Assembly: GCF_017744695.1 (NCBI RefSeq)
Contig: NZ_JAGIAS010000006.1
Coordinates: 124,001-188,000 of the forward strand
Reading direction: 5' to 3'
DNA from: Dyadobacter sp.
Lineage (GTDB): Bacteria; Bacteroidota; Bacteroidia; Cytophagales; Spirosomataceae
DNA: 64,000 nt
The notes beneath the pieces are model-generated. The model worked only from the letters and a program-made list of their open reading frames with translations. It had not been told where the DNA came from and made no database searches. Shown in pieces: positions 23,012 through 32,520 of this stretch (positions are counted from its first letter, which is position 1; every line of letters begins with the position of its first letter). The translations under genes and the position numbers were made by a program.

Positions 23012-23872
23012 TCAGGCCCAGATAGCTCTTACAAAGCGGTCCTTACCATTGATATCACGAAGGATTTCCACGTTTTTGTAATTCCTTTCTTCAAAAACTT
23101 TTTTGGTTTCCGCACCGAAATGCTCATTGATCTCGACATAGCATTTGCCGTGCTGTTTCAAATGGTGTACGCCAAAATCCGCGATGGCTTTGTAGAAAAG
23201 CAGCGGGTCGCTGTCCTCCACAAACAGCGCCTCGTGCGGCTCGAAACGGAGCACATTCGGACGCATGCTTTCAGCCTCGGAATAGGTCACATAGGGCGGG
23301 TTGCTGACCAGGCAGTCGAACTGTACGATGTTGCCGGGTAGCGGGAATGTCACGTTGAGCATATCCTGCTTCGCGAATGTCACATCGGCGATGAGCTGGC
23401 GGGCGTTTTCCTTCGCTACTTCCAGCGCTTCGTCCGACACGTCCCACGCATGTACGCTCACGTGCGGGAGAAAGCGCGCGAGTACGATGGCAATACAGCC
23501 GCTGCCGGTTCCGATGTCGAGAATAGAGATGTTCTTGTCGGGCTCCGCATAGTCGCGTGTCACCATTTGCACCAGCTCTTCGGTTTCGGGGCGCGGGATG
23601 AGCACTGCCGAAGAAACGCGGAATTCGAGGCCGCAAAATTCGGTGGAGCCGATGATATGCTGAACGGGCTCGTTGTTGTTCAGTCGTTTGATAATGTTAT
23701 CCCAGTCGGGCTGAGCCGTGGTGTCGGCGATCGGGCGGTCCACCAGCACGTCGATATTGCGGAGGCGCATATAATGCTCCAACAGCATAAACGAGATTGC
23801 CTGAGCCTCTTTTTCCGGATAAACTGTGATGTTTTTTACTATATATAAATAAAGCTGGCGTGCGGAAGTCAT
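23012..23872 (-). CDS. prmC: Peptide chain release factor N5-glutamine methyltransferase
   Basis: A 286-residue SAM-dependent methyltransferase that modifies the Gln of the GGQ motif in release factors. SAM motif I is ISILDIGTGSGCIAIVLAR, and the catalytic NPPY motif is CLVSNPPYVTYSE, preceded by the HemK N-terminal helical domain with VQHIIGSTEFCGLEF and VLIPRPETEELV. I chose the ATG at 23872 (MTSARQLYLY); a GTG two codons upstream (23878) is possible. It is first in a two-gene unit with moxR and divergent from ribD. Confidence 0.93.
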   Translation of the reverse strand: MTSARQLYLYIVKNITVYPEKEAQAISFMLLEHYMRLRNIDVLVDRPIADTTAQPDWDNIIKRLNNNEPVQHIIGSTEFCGLEFRVSSAVLIPRPETEELVQMVTRDYAEPDKNISILDIGTGSGCIAIVLARFLPHVSVHAWDVSDEALEVAKENARQLIADVTFAKQDMLNVTFPLPGNIVQFDCLVSNPPYVTYSEAESMRPNVLRFEPHEALFVEDSDPLLFYKAIADFGVHHLKQHGKCYVEINEHFGAETKKVFEERNYKNVEILRDINGKDRFVRAIWA

Positions 23873-23929
23873 TTTCACTGATTTTGATCCAATGTCGGAA
23901 AGTTAGCAAATTATGGGAACTCCCGAAAG

Positions 23930-23958
23930 TTGAGTTTAAAAGGGCATTTGTATTTTTG
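23930..23958 (+). promoter_or_regulatory. Promoter of ribD, placed for a leaderless transcript
   Basis: TATTTTTG (23951-23958) is an exact -7 match, and a TTG (23930-23932) lies 18 bp upstream. The -7 box ends only 4 bp before the ATG at 23963, so transcription should start at or next to the first codon. Confidence 0.5.
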
Positions 23959-23962
23959 CCAC

Positions 23963-25027
23963 ATGGAGACGCACAATCAATGGATGGAACGAGCCCTGCT
24001 GCTCGCTGAATATGGCCGTGGCGCAGTGAGCCCGAACCCGATGGTGGGCTGTGTGATCGTTCATGAAGGCCGGATTATAGGTGAAGGCTGGCATCGTGCG
24101 TACGGCGGTCCACACGCGGAAGTACGGGCGATCGAGGATGCGGACGCTAAGGGTAATTCGCATTTGCTGCCACAAGCAACGGCGTATGTTACACTGGAAC
24201 CTTGCTCGCATACCGGCAAAACCCCTCCGTGTGCTGATCTGCTTGTGAGCCGCCAACTGAAAAAAGTGGTCATTTGCAATGATGATCCTAACCCATTAGT
24301 TTCCGGCAGGGGCATTCACAGAATGCGCGAAGCCGGCATTGAAGTGGAACGCCATGTGCTGGAATCGCGCGGGTTGGAGCTGAACAAGCGTTTTTTTACA
24401 GCGATGACCCTCAAAAGACCTTACATTATCCTTAAATGGGCCGAAACGGCAGATGGATTTCTGGGCTATGAGGCGGGCGATCCTGTGCAGATCAGCGGGG
24501 CGTTGTCAGGTATGCGCGTTCACCAATGGCGTACCGAAGAGGATGCCATTATGGTAGGTTATAAAACCGCATTGATGGATAATCCACGGCTTAATGTGCG
24601 GCATTGGGCAGGAACGAACCCGGTTAGGATCGTTACCGACCGGCGGCTGCAACTGCCTCCGCAACTTCATTTGCTCGATAATTCGCAAAGTACAATCGTC
24701 GTCAACTACGATCGCGAAACCGAAATCCCGGCAGAGCCCGAACGCTTTGCATTACCTTCGACGGCTTATTTGAAAGTTAGTCGGGAAAGTGACGAAATAG
24801 CGCAACTGTTGGAAGGCCTGCACCGGCGTAAGATACAATCGGTATTGGTTGAAGGAGGTGCCGCGGTGATCAACGCATTCCTGGAAAGCGGTTTGTGGGA
24901 TGAAATCAGGCGCTGCCAGGGTACACTGGCCATCGGCAACGGCGTCGCAGCTCCTGCTCCCCGGGGCTTGTTCAAAGGTTCGGAGCAAATCGGCGATGAT
25001 TTGTGGACTTACTACAACCGGACTTAA
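23963..25027 (+). CDS. ribD: Bifunctional riboflavin biosynthesis deaminase/reductase
   Basis: A 354-residue enzyme with two domains. Residues ~5-145 are the zinc deaminase (SPNPMVGCVIVHEG, PHAEVRAIEDA with the catalytic Glu, and LEPCSHTGKTPPCADLL with the Cys ligands). Residues ~150-354 are the reductase (RPYIILKWAETADGFLG, GYKTALMDNPRLNVRHW, VLVEGGAAVINAFLESGLWDE). Together they convert the GTP-derived pyrimidine to 5-amino-6-ribitylamino-uracil 5-phosphate. An upstream in-frame TTG (23930) exists, but METHNQWMERAL at 23963 is the family start and follows the promoter directly. Its stop overlaps the aroE stop by four bases. Confidence 0.95.
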   Translation: METHNQWMERALLLAEYGRGAVSPNPMVGCVIVHEGRIIGEGWHRAYGGPHAEVRAIEDADAKGNSHLLPQATAYVTLEPCSHTGKTPPCADLLVSRQLKKVVICNDDPNPLVSGRGIHRMREAGIEVERHVLESRGLELNKRFFTAMTLKRPYIILKWAETADGFLGYEAGDPVQISGALSGMRVHQWRTEEDAIMVGYKTALMDNPRLNVRHWAGTNPVRIVTDRRLQLPPQLHLLDNSQSTIVVNYDRETEIPAEPERFALPSTAYLKVSRESDEIAQLLEGLHRRKIQSVLVEGGAAVINAFLESGLWDEIRRCQGTLAIGNGVAAPAPRGLFKGSEQIGDDLWTYYNRT

Positions 25028-25797
25028 ATACTCCAGAGATTTTCCTCGGTCGTCCAGATCTCCCAGGCTTTTTCAGCCTGCAATTCCAGCATTTTCAGCC
25101 CGTTCATCGTAGCGGCACCCTGTTCGCTGCCTTTTTTCAGAAACAGTGTTTCGGCAGGGTTGTACACGAGGTCGTACAGGTAGTGGCTTCTTGTAACCCA
25201 CTGATAAGGGATCAGGGGGCATTCTTCCGTTTTGGGGAAAGTTCCCAATGGGGTCGTATTGATAATCAGCCGGTGGTTTTCGATGATTTCCTGGGTAAGT
25301 CCTTCATACGCTACGCAGTCGTCGCTTTTTTGGCGGGAAACCAGCGTATACTCCATTTCCAGGTCTTTTAACGCAACCTGCACCGCCTTGGCTGCACCGC
25401 CGTTACCGAGCACCAACGCCTTGATGTTTTTGCAGGATTCGCCCCGCTTATCAAACCATTCCACAAGCGATTGCTGAAAACCGTAGTAATCCGTATTGAA
25501 ACCTTTCGTGCTGCCGTCGGCGTAAATTTTGATCGTATTCACAGCTCCTATGCGCTCGGCTGAGGCGTCGTCGAGGTCGTCGAGATAAGCGATCACATCC
25601 TTTTTATAAGGGATTGTCACGTTCAATCCGCGTAGGTCGTGCTTCTTTTTCAGCAATTCGGGCAATTCTTCCAGGGATTTCATCTCAAAAAGTTCATAGC
25701 TGCTCTCTTTGATTTTCTCTCTGACGAATTTGTCCGTGAAATATCGCTTTGAAAAAGAGTGCGTAAGCGGGTATCCGATCAGGCCGTATAAGTTCAT
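25024..25797 (-). CDS. aroE: Shikimate dehydrogenase
   Basis: A 257-residue AroE. The substrate domain contains YGLIGYPLTHSFSKRYF, the catalytic Lys lies in GLNVTIPYKKDVIAYLDDL, and Asn/Asp ligands follow in AVNTIK and GFNTDYYGF. The NADP domain has ALVLGNGGAAKAVQVALKD and INTTPLGTFPK. It reduces 3-dehydroshikimate in aromatic amino acid synthesis. Length is at the short end for the family, but all motifs are present. It is convergent with ribD, sharing overlapping stop codons in TTAA. Confidence 0.93.
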   Translation of the reverse strand: MNLYGLIGYPLTHSFSKRYFTDKFVREKIKESSYELFEMKSLEELPELLKKKHDLRGLNVTIPYKKDVIAYLDDLDDASAERIGAVNTIKIYADGSTKGFNTDYYGFQQSLVEWFDKRGESCKNIKALVLGNGGAAKAVQVALKDLEMEYTLVSRQKSDDCVAYEGLTQEIIENHRLIINTTPLGTFPKTEECPLIPYQWVTRSHYLYDLVYNPAETLFLKKGSEQGAATMNGLKMLELQAEKAWEIWTTEENLWSI

Positions 25798-26053
25798 AAG
25801 GATGCGTGCAACAACGGTAAAAATTAGGGCTGCTAAGTTATACCAGCCACCTGCTAATTACAAACGCGTACCGAATTAGGACGGGGTAAATTCGCGTATA
25901 CGATCTAGGGTTTGCATGCTGGTACTGCCTCATCGGGCTGTGTCTCAGCTGGTTTTATGGGCAGGTTAATTTATATTAAACAATGGCCGAATTAATTTGC
26001 ATAATTAGGTGGAATGAAGTAGAATTACCTATCCTTTATCTGTACCAAAAATT

Positions 26054-29000
26054 ATGAAGTGGAAAAATCTTTACTACACACTATTGCTAGCGAGCTTGTT
26101 GACTGGCCATGTTAAAGGTCAAAAGCGTCAGGACTACCAAATTCTCCTCAAAAGTGGTTCAATTCTACCCGAGCGAAATATTTCATCGGCATCCGGTCGC
26201 TCCAATGCGGCATTCAGGCTTTCGACCGCCGGGCAGAAGTCCTTCGTAGTAATCCAATTCGACGACATTCCCAGCGAAGAAGAGCGACAGGAATTGAGGC
26301 GTGAGGGTATCGAACTTCTTGAATATCTGCCAAATTATGCCTACACGGCGACGATAGCGGCAGGTAGTAATCCCGGGGCGTTGGCAAGAACCAAAGGAAG
26401 GGCCATCGTGGAGCTAAGCGCTGAGCAAAAAATGCAGCCCGGGCTTGCCAGCGGTAATATTCCGTCCCATGCATTTTCGGGGCCTGCAACCATCGACTTG
26501 TGGATCAGCTATCCTAAATCTTTCAGTTATGAGGAGGTACAGGCTGCATTGCGAAGCCGGCAATACGAACTGGTTTCGGACCAGTACAAAAACTACCAGA
26601 TCCTAACCGTCAGAGTGCCGGTGAAGGAGTTGAAAACACTTGCCGGGCAACCATTTGTGCAATACGTACAGGCAGTGCCGCAGCCAGATCGTCAGTTGAA
26701 TAATAAAAGTACTATCAATGGCCGGGCGAATGTTTTGAAATCGGCCCTTCCCGGGAACAGGAATCTGTCAGGAGCGGGGGTAGTTGTCGGGATCGGTGAC
26801 GAATCCAATCCCTTACGGCATGTGGATTTCAATAGCCGGATCATCAACAGGGCACCTATTGACGCCGGTTCGCACGGTCTTCACGTAATGGGTACCATGG
26901 CGGGGGCAGGCATTATGGATGAGCGTTACGCGGGCTACGCGCCCAAAGCGACGGTTGTAGCTCAAAGCTATTCGTCGATTCTGGCGTATGCGCCCCAGTA
27001 TGTGCAGGATTTTGGCATGGTTATCACCAATAATTCGTACGGATCGGACGTGATTACTTGCGAAACAAACGGGGCCTATGACCTCTACTCGTACATTCTG
27101 GACCAGCAGGCTTTCGAAATGCCTTACCTGCAACATGTTTTTGCCGCTGGAAACAGCGGTTCCACCACCTGCGCACCGTTTGCTGTGGGTTTTGGAACTG
27201 TTTTGGGAGGGTACCAGACGGCGAAAAATGTCATCACCGTCGGCGCTACCGGCGAAACTGGCGGACTTGTGGCGAACTCAAGTCGTGGGCCGGTAAAAGA
27301 TGGCAGATTGAAGCCGGAAATTACCGCCCAGGGAAGTGGTATTATGTCCACGATTCCTGTTAACCTGTATGGCAGCGGAAGCGGGACAAGTATGGCTACC
27401 CCGGCTGTGTCGGGAGGGTTAGCAATGCTGTATGAGCGGTACCGGCAGCTGAACGGAAACCAGAATCCCAAGAATGGTTTGATGAAAGCGCTGCTGGTGA
27501 ACGGCGCCGTCGACAAAGGGAACGAAGGGCCCGACTATCGATTCGGGTACGGGTGGCTGAACTTGCTCCGTTCAGTCAAGATGCTCGAGTCGCAGAGTTA
27601 TACGACAGGCCAGGTTGCGCATCAGGCAACCAATACTTTTTCCATCAACGTCCCGGCCAATACGGCTCGGGTTAAAGTAATGCTGTATTGGAACGATCCG
27701 GCAGGTAGTACGCTGGCTTCTCAAAACCTGGTTCACAATCTTGATCTTCAGGTAACAACCCCTTCCTCTAATACAATCCTTCCCCAACTACTCAATCCGG
27801 CTGCCGGCAGTGTCGATAATGCGGCGACTACCGGTGTTGATAACCGCAATAATATGGAACAGGTGGTGATCAACAGTCCGGCAGCGGGCAACTACGCTGT
27901 CTCCGTTAAGGGAACCACCGTAGGGCAATCGCCGTCTCAGGAGTATTTTGTGGTTTATGATATCATCCCCAATTCACTGGCCATTACCAATCCGATGGGT
28001 GGAGAGCGGCTGAAAGACGGCGACCCGATGTACATTTCATGGGATGCTTTCGGGAACAGTGCCAGTACCTTCACCGTGCAATACAGCGGCAATAATGGCA
28101 TAGTATGGACAAATATTTCGACCACGGTGGCGGCGGGTACCAGCCAGCTTGCATGGTCCGTACCGGTGGGTATGCGCTCGGATAAGGTGCGTGTGCGGGT
28201 GATCCAGAACAGCACGGGCGCGCAGAGTATTTCCGAACCTTTCACGGTGATCGGAGTACCGAGTGTCACGCTATCGGCGCTGCAATGCGAAGGCTACATT
28301 TCGTTGGACTGGACAGCCGTAACAGGTGCGACGGACTACGAGGTAATGATGCTGAAAGGAAAAGAAATGGTGCCCGTGGCCATTACCTCCGGAATTACGT
28401 ATGCTTTGGGCGGATTAGTGAAAGATTCAACTTACTACGTTTCCGTAAGGGCACGCGTGAATGGGCAACCCGGGCGCCGGGCACTGGCCATTTCGCGGAA
28501 GCCGGATACCGGTACATGCGCCGGCAGCATTTCAGACAATGACCTCAAAATAGAATCCATCGTGACGCCGGCGTCGTCGGGCCGGAAAAATACCTCGACA
28601 GAACTGAGCGGAACTGTTTTTGCCAAAATCAGAATCAAGAACCTCGATGATGTGGATTTCAATGGCTCGCTGGACGTAGGGTACGAACTCAATGGTGTGG
28701 GCGTACCGGTCGAAACGATCACGCCTTTTATTGAAAAAGGAAAGACTTACGATCACACCTTCGCAGTGGGCGCCAATTTGTCCAATCCCGGGGACTATAA
28801 TTTCAAAGTATTTATCCATAGCAATTCGGATAATGTTTCCGCGAACGATACGCTGGTGAAGCTTTTCAGGCAGCTACCCAACGACCAGCTGGCATTGCCA
28901 TTTAATGATGACATGGAGAACCTGCCTGTACAGAATGTCACCGTTGCACAAATGGGGCTTACAGGGGATGGGCGATACGATTTCAACGCCGACACCGACG

Positions 29001-31444
29001 CCGGAAGGATCAGGACGTTTATCAACACCGGTTTGGCGGCGTCCGGTCAGAAAGCGTTGACGCTCGATGCGAACCGGGCGTATTCGGCGGGTAACACGAG
29101 TTATCTGACAGGCACTTTCAACCTGGCGGGATACAATATCAATACCGATGATTTGCGGCTGGTATTTTCGTATAAAAACCACGGGCAGAAAACGAACAGT
29201 AACAATAAAGTATGGATAAGGGGCAAGGACACCGACGCCTGGATCGAGGCTTATGATCTTTTTGCAAACCAGAACCTCACGACCCAGGGATATAAGACCA
29301 CCCCTCCGCTCGAAGTAAGTGCGCTGCTTTCGGCAAATGCGAAAAATTTCTCGTCGAGCTTCCAGGTCCGTTGGGGGCAATGGGGGAAAATGATCACTTC
29401 CGATTACAGCAACGGGGCCGGCTATTCCTTTGACGACATCCGCATTGTTTCGGTGATCGACGATATTCAGATGCTGGCATTGCTTGCACCGCCTACGGAA
29501 AGTTGTGGGTTGAGTAATGCGGAAACGATCGCTATCCGCATCCGGAACAGCTCCGCGCGGGATATTTCCAACTTGCCAATCGCATTGTCGCTGCCAAATG
29601 GCACGATACTCCGTGACACGATCGCATCAATTGCCAAGCGTACGACCATCGATTTTACTTTCGGTCCCAAGGCCGATCTTTCGGCGGTGGGTGCATTAAA
29701 CCTCAAAGCCTGGTCGGAATTGACGACAGACAGCTTCCGGGATAATGACACGCTGGCCGTTAAAGTCTTCAATGCGCCGGTGCTGAGCTCATTCCCTTAT
29801 CTTGAAAATTTTGAAAATGGTGACGGCTTCTGGAGTGCCAAGGGTACGAATAGCTCGTGGAAATGGGGTACCCCGACTTCGAGTGCATTGAACCAGGCGG
29901 CGAGCGGAACGAAAGTCTGGAAGACTAACCTTGCGGGGGGATATAATGATAAGGAGGAATCGTATCTGTACTCGCCCTGCTTCAATGTAAGTAGTCTGGC
30001 TTCGCCCATGTTGAGTTTCAGCGCAGCCATTGACCTGGAAGTGTGCGAGCCTACGCCTTGCGATTACGTGTACATCGAATATTCCGGAAATGGTGGTCCG
30101 TGGACGCGCCTGGGTGCGGTGGGGCAGGGGACCAACTGGTATAACAAAACCTATTCAGGGAACGGGGCCTGGGCTATGCAGGACTACCTTCGCTGGCACG
30201 TGGCGAGTATGGCGCTGCCTACCGGGTTTGTTAACCTCAAACTGCGTTTTGTGCTGATTTCCGACGGTTTTACCCACCGCGAAGGAATCGCCCTGGACGA
30301 CATTCACATTTTTGACGGGATTGCACCGATCCTCGACAATGCCGGCGGAGTGGCTACTCAGCAGGTTTCCGGTTCGGGTTGGGTGAACTTTACGAGCAGC
30401 GGGAAACTGATAGCGTCCATTAACCCGAATGGGCAGAATATGGGTAATACCGAAATACAGTCGTATCTGAACACGGTAGGGGTCAGAAATGGCAATGGAC
30501 AGTATTATCTCGACAGAAATTTCACGGTAAAACCGGCTAACAGCGAGCTCGCGAACCTGGCGACCGTCCGGTTCTACTTCCTCGAAACCGAAAGTGAGGC
30601 GTTGATCAATGCTGTGGGCTGCGGGACTTGCGGCAAACCTGTGAATCCGTTTGAGCTTGGTATTTCCAAATACCGGAATGCTCCCAACCCGTCGAAAGAG
30701 GATGGCTCACTAGCCAATAGTACCGAAGGCGGGTGGTCGTTTCACCCGGCGGGGGAAGTGACGATCGTTCCGTACGACAAAGGATATTATGCCGAAATGA
30801 AGTTGAAATCTTTTTCGGAATTCTGGCTTTCGAAAGGATTTGTGGGAAACCCGGGTGCTTTGCCTGTTGAACTGGTGAGTTTCAATGCCCGGAAAAAGCA
30901 GAACGACGGACAATCGAAAGACGTGCTGCTGGAATGGGAAACTGCTTCCGAAGAAAATTTCGATCATTTCGATATTGAAGTGGCTACCGGTGACGAGGCT
31001 TACCGGCAAGGAAAATTCGTCCGGCTGGCGCAGGTTTCCGGGGAGGGTAATTTGAAAAGCGGCCGGAAATACGAATACACAGACCAGTTGCCAGGCAAAT
31101 GGGGAACTTTGTATTACAGGCTAAAAATGATGGATATCGACAGTACTTACCAATATTCCCGCGTACGATCGGTCACTTTCGAAGCGCAATCCGAATGGTC
31201 GGTTTATCCTAACCCGTCCAAAGGCGTTTTCTACCTGGGCGACGAGGTTCCTGCAAGCCGCTCGGTGTCCGTGAATGTGTATGACCTGCAAGGAAGAATT
31301 TTAAAGCAACTCGGCGGTGAGACATTGAATGCAGCTCCGAAACGCCACGTTGATCTGTCAGGCCGCGAGTTTGAAGAGGGAATATATGTGCTGGAAGTAG
31401 TGAATGGAGAAACAAAACAGGCATTCCAGGTGTTGAAAAACTGA
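26054..31444 (+). CDS. Giant secreted S8 subtilase with T9SS sorting domain
   Basis: A 1796-residue exported protease with an N-terminal signal peptide (ends VKG-Q). Residues ~25-210 look like a propeptide region. The S8 domain (~235-510) has Asp249 (VGIGDES), His274 (SHGLHVMGT), oxyanion Asn367 (AAGNSG) and Ser446 (GTSMATPAVSG). Downstream are a P-domain-like region (~510-640), fibronectin-III-like modules (~640-820), CARDB-like modules (~830-930 and ~1135-1240), and MAM/jelly-roll-like segments (~950-1130, ~1245-1420). The last ~75 residues (YPNPSKGVFYLG ... GIYVLEVVNG) form a type A T9SS C-terminal domain, so it should be secreted across the outer membrane and may be surface-bound. It is a single-gene unit. 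The domain assignments outside S8 and the C-terminus are tentative. Confidence 0.88.
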   Translation: MKWKNLYYTLLLASLLTGHVKGQKRQDYQILLKSGSILPERNISSASGRSNAAFRLSTAGQKSFVVIQFDDIPSEEERQELRREGIELLEYLPNYAYTATIAAGSNPGALARTKGRAIVELSAEQKMQPGLASGNIPSHAFSGPATIDLWISYPKSFSYEEVQAALRSRQYELVSDQYKNYQILTVRVPVKELKTLAGQPFVQYVQAVPQPDRQLNNKSTINGRANVLKSALPGNRNLSGAGVVVGIGDESNPLRHVDFNSRIINRAPIDAGSHGLHVMGTMAGAGIMDERYAGYAPKATVVAQSYSSILAYAPQYVQDFGMVITNNSYGSDVITCETNGAYDLYSYILDQQAFEMPYLQHVFAAGNSGSTTCAPFAVGFGTVLGGYQTAKNVITVGATGETGGLVANSSRGPVKDGRLKPEITAQGSGIMSTIPVNLYGSGSGTSMATPAVSGGLAMLYERYRQLNGNQNPKNGLMKALLVNGAVDKGNEGPDYRFGYGWLNLLRSVKMLESQSYTTGQVAHQATNTFSINVPANTARVKVMLYWNDPAGSTLASQNLVHNLDLQVTTPSSNTILPQLLNPAAGSVDNAATTGVDNRNNMEQVVINSPAAGNYAVSVKGTTVGQSPSQEYFVVYDIIPNSLAITNPMGGERLKDGDPMYISWDAFGNSASTFTVQYSGNNGIVWTNISTTVAAGTSQLAWSVPVGMRSDKVRVRVIQNSTGAQSISEPFTVIGVPSVTLSALQCEGYISLDWTAVTGATDYEVMMLKGKEMVPVAITSGITYALGGLVKDSTYYVSVRARVNGQPGRRALAISRKPDTGTCAGSISDNDLKIESIVTPASSGRKNTSTELSGTVFAKIRIKNLDDVDFNGSLDVGYELNGVGVPVETITPFIEKGKTYDHTFAVGANLSNPGDYNFKVFIHSNSDNVSANDTLVKLFRQLPNDQLALPFNDDMENLPVQNVTVAQMGLTGDGRYDFNADTDAGRIRTFINTGLAASGQKALTLDANRAYSAGNTSYLTGTFNLAGYNINTDDLRLVFSYKNHGQKTNSNNKVWIRGKDTDAWIEAYDLFANQNLTTQGYKTTPPLEVSALLSANAKNFSSSFQVRWGQWGKMITSDYSNGAGYSFDDIRIVSVIDDIQMLALLAPPTESCGLSNAETIAIRIRNSSARDISNLPIALSLPNGTILRDTIASIAKRTTIDFTFGPKADLSAVGALNLKAWSELTTDSFRDNDTLAVKVFNAPVLSSFPYLENFENGDGFWSAKGTNSSWKWGTPTSSALNQAASGTKVWKTNLAGGYNDKEESYLYSPCFNVSSLASPMLSFSAAIDLEVCEPTPCDYVYIEYSGNGGPWTRLGAVGQGTNWYNKTYSGNGAWAMQDYLRWHVASMALPTGFVNLKLRFVLISDGFTHREGIALDDIHIFDGIAPILDNAGGVATQQVSGSGWVNFTSSGKLIASINPNGQNMGNTEIQSYLNTVGVRNGNGQYYLDRNFTVKPANSELANLATVRFYFLETESEALINAVGCGTCGKPVNPFELGISKYRNAPNPSKEDGSLANSTEGGWSFHPAGEVTIVPYDKGYYAEMKLKSFSEFWLSKGFVGNPGALPVELVSFNARKKQNDGQSKDVLLEWETASEENFDHFDIEVATGDEAYRQGKFVRLAQVSGEGNLKSGRKYEYTDQLPGKWGTLYYRLKMMDIDSTYQYSRVRSVTFEAQSEWSVYPNPSKGVFYLGDEVPASRSVSVNVYDLQGRILKQLGGETLNAAPKRHVDLSGREFEEGIYVLEVVNGETKQAFQVLKN

Positions 31445-31533
31445 TGTAACCCTTGCTATCCTCCAAAAAATCCTGCTGATGCAGCATATTGGCAGGCAAA
31501 AGCGAATAGCTTTACAACAGACCGCTTTTTCTA

Positions 31534-32517
31534 ATGAATGTCATGAACAAAGTTTTACTGATCCTTTGCCTCTTTACACTCGCCGATTCTTATGCTCAAA
31601 CCGGAAGACCGGTCAATTCGCTGATCCTCGATACCGATATTGGTCCGGATTACGATGACGTAGGGGCGATGGCCGTTATGCACGCATTAGCCGACAAAGG
31701 GGAGGTAAAACCGCTGGCGGTGATTTCTTCCAATAAAAATGAATTGGTAGTACCTACTATTGAAATCCTCAATACCTACTTCGGCCGCCCCGAATTGCCT
31801 ACCGGTGCCCCCAAGGGAAAAGGAGCCAGTTTCGGCGCCACTCAAAAATGGCCGGAAATGCTGGTGGAAAAGTACCCGCACAAAATTGCCAAAACATCGG
31901 ATGCGCCGGATGCTGTGGAAACTTATCGGAAGATCCTCGCCAGGCAGCCTGATCAGAGTGTCACCATTGTTACCGTTGGCTTCCTGACCAATCTAGCAGA
32001 TTTGCTGGACTCCGCGCCGGATGCCAATTCACAGCTGTCGGGGGTTAACCTTGTCCGCAAGAAGGTAAAGCAACTCGTGTCGATGGCGGGCAGCTTTCCG
32101 AAAGGACGTGAATATAATGTGCTGGTCGACTCAGTCGCGTCGGGCAAAGTCTTTGCCGAATGGCCTACTGAAATCCTTTTCAGCGGTCTTGAAATTGGGA
32201 GAGAAATAAAAACGGGCAAGCGCGTCATCGCTAATGAAAGCCTGAAAAGTCCGGTGAAAGATGTTTTCGCGATGGCCATGCCATTGTCCAAAGGCGATGC
32301 AGATGGCCGGATGAGCTGGGACCAAACGGCGGTGTTGGTGGCTGTCCGGGGAATTCAGCCTTATTTTGGTGTAAAGCGCGGGAGAATCATCGTTGACGGA
32401 GGTAATAACAGCTGGCAGGACGACCCCATGGGCCCGCACGCGTACCTGACGCCCAACATGCCCTTCGAACAGCTGACTGCGCTGATCGAAGGACTGATGA
32501 TGTGGCAGGGGAAATAG
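31534..32517 (+). CDS. Secreted nucleoside hydrolase-like protein
   Basis: A 327-residue protein with a signal peptide (ends SYA-Q). The mature N-terminus carries LILDTDIGPDYDDVGAM, the calcium-binding Asp cluster of inosine-uridine nucleoside hydrolases (Asp33, Asp35, Asp42, Asp43). The family form is usually DTDPGxDDA; here IGPDYDD has one extra residue, a variant of secreted relatives. Later blocks TIVTVGFLTNLADLL and MSWDQTAVLVAV also fit, the latter holding the C-terminal Asp ligand. It may release ribose or hydrolyse other N- or O-glycosidic links outside the cytoplasm. It adjoins the amino-sugar locus but is separated from it by a convergent gene. Confidence 0.85.
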   Translation: MNVMNKVLLILCLFTLADSYAQTGRPVNSLILDTDIGPDYDDVGAMAVMHALADKGEVKPLAVISSNKNELVVPTIEILNTYFGRPELPTGAPKGKGASFGATQKWPEMLVEKYPHKIAKTSDAPDAVETYRKILARQPDQSVTIVTVGFLTNLADLLDSAPDANSQLSGVNLVRKKVKQLVSMAGSFPKGREYNVLVDSVASGKVFAEWPTEILFSGLEIGREIKTGKRVIANESLKSPVKDVFAMAMPLSKGDADGRMSWDQTAVLVAVRGIQPYFGVKRGRIIVDGGNNSWQDDPMGPHAYLTPNMPFEQLTALIEGLMMWQGK

Positions 32518-32520
32518 GTT

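Noticed and set aside
22535-23341. Open frame antisense to moxR and prmC
   Set aside because: It spans two well-supported genes on the minus strand and their junction, with no motif of its own.
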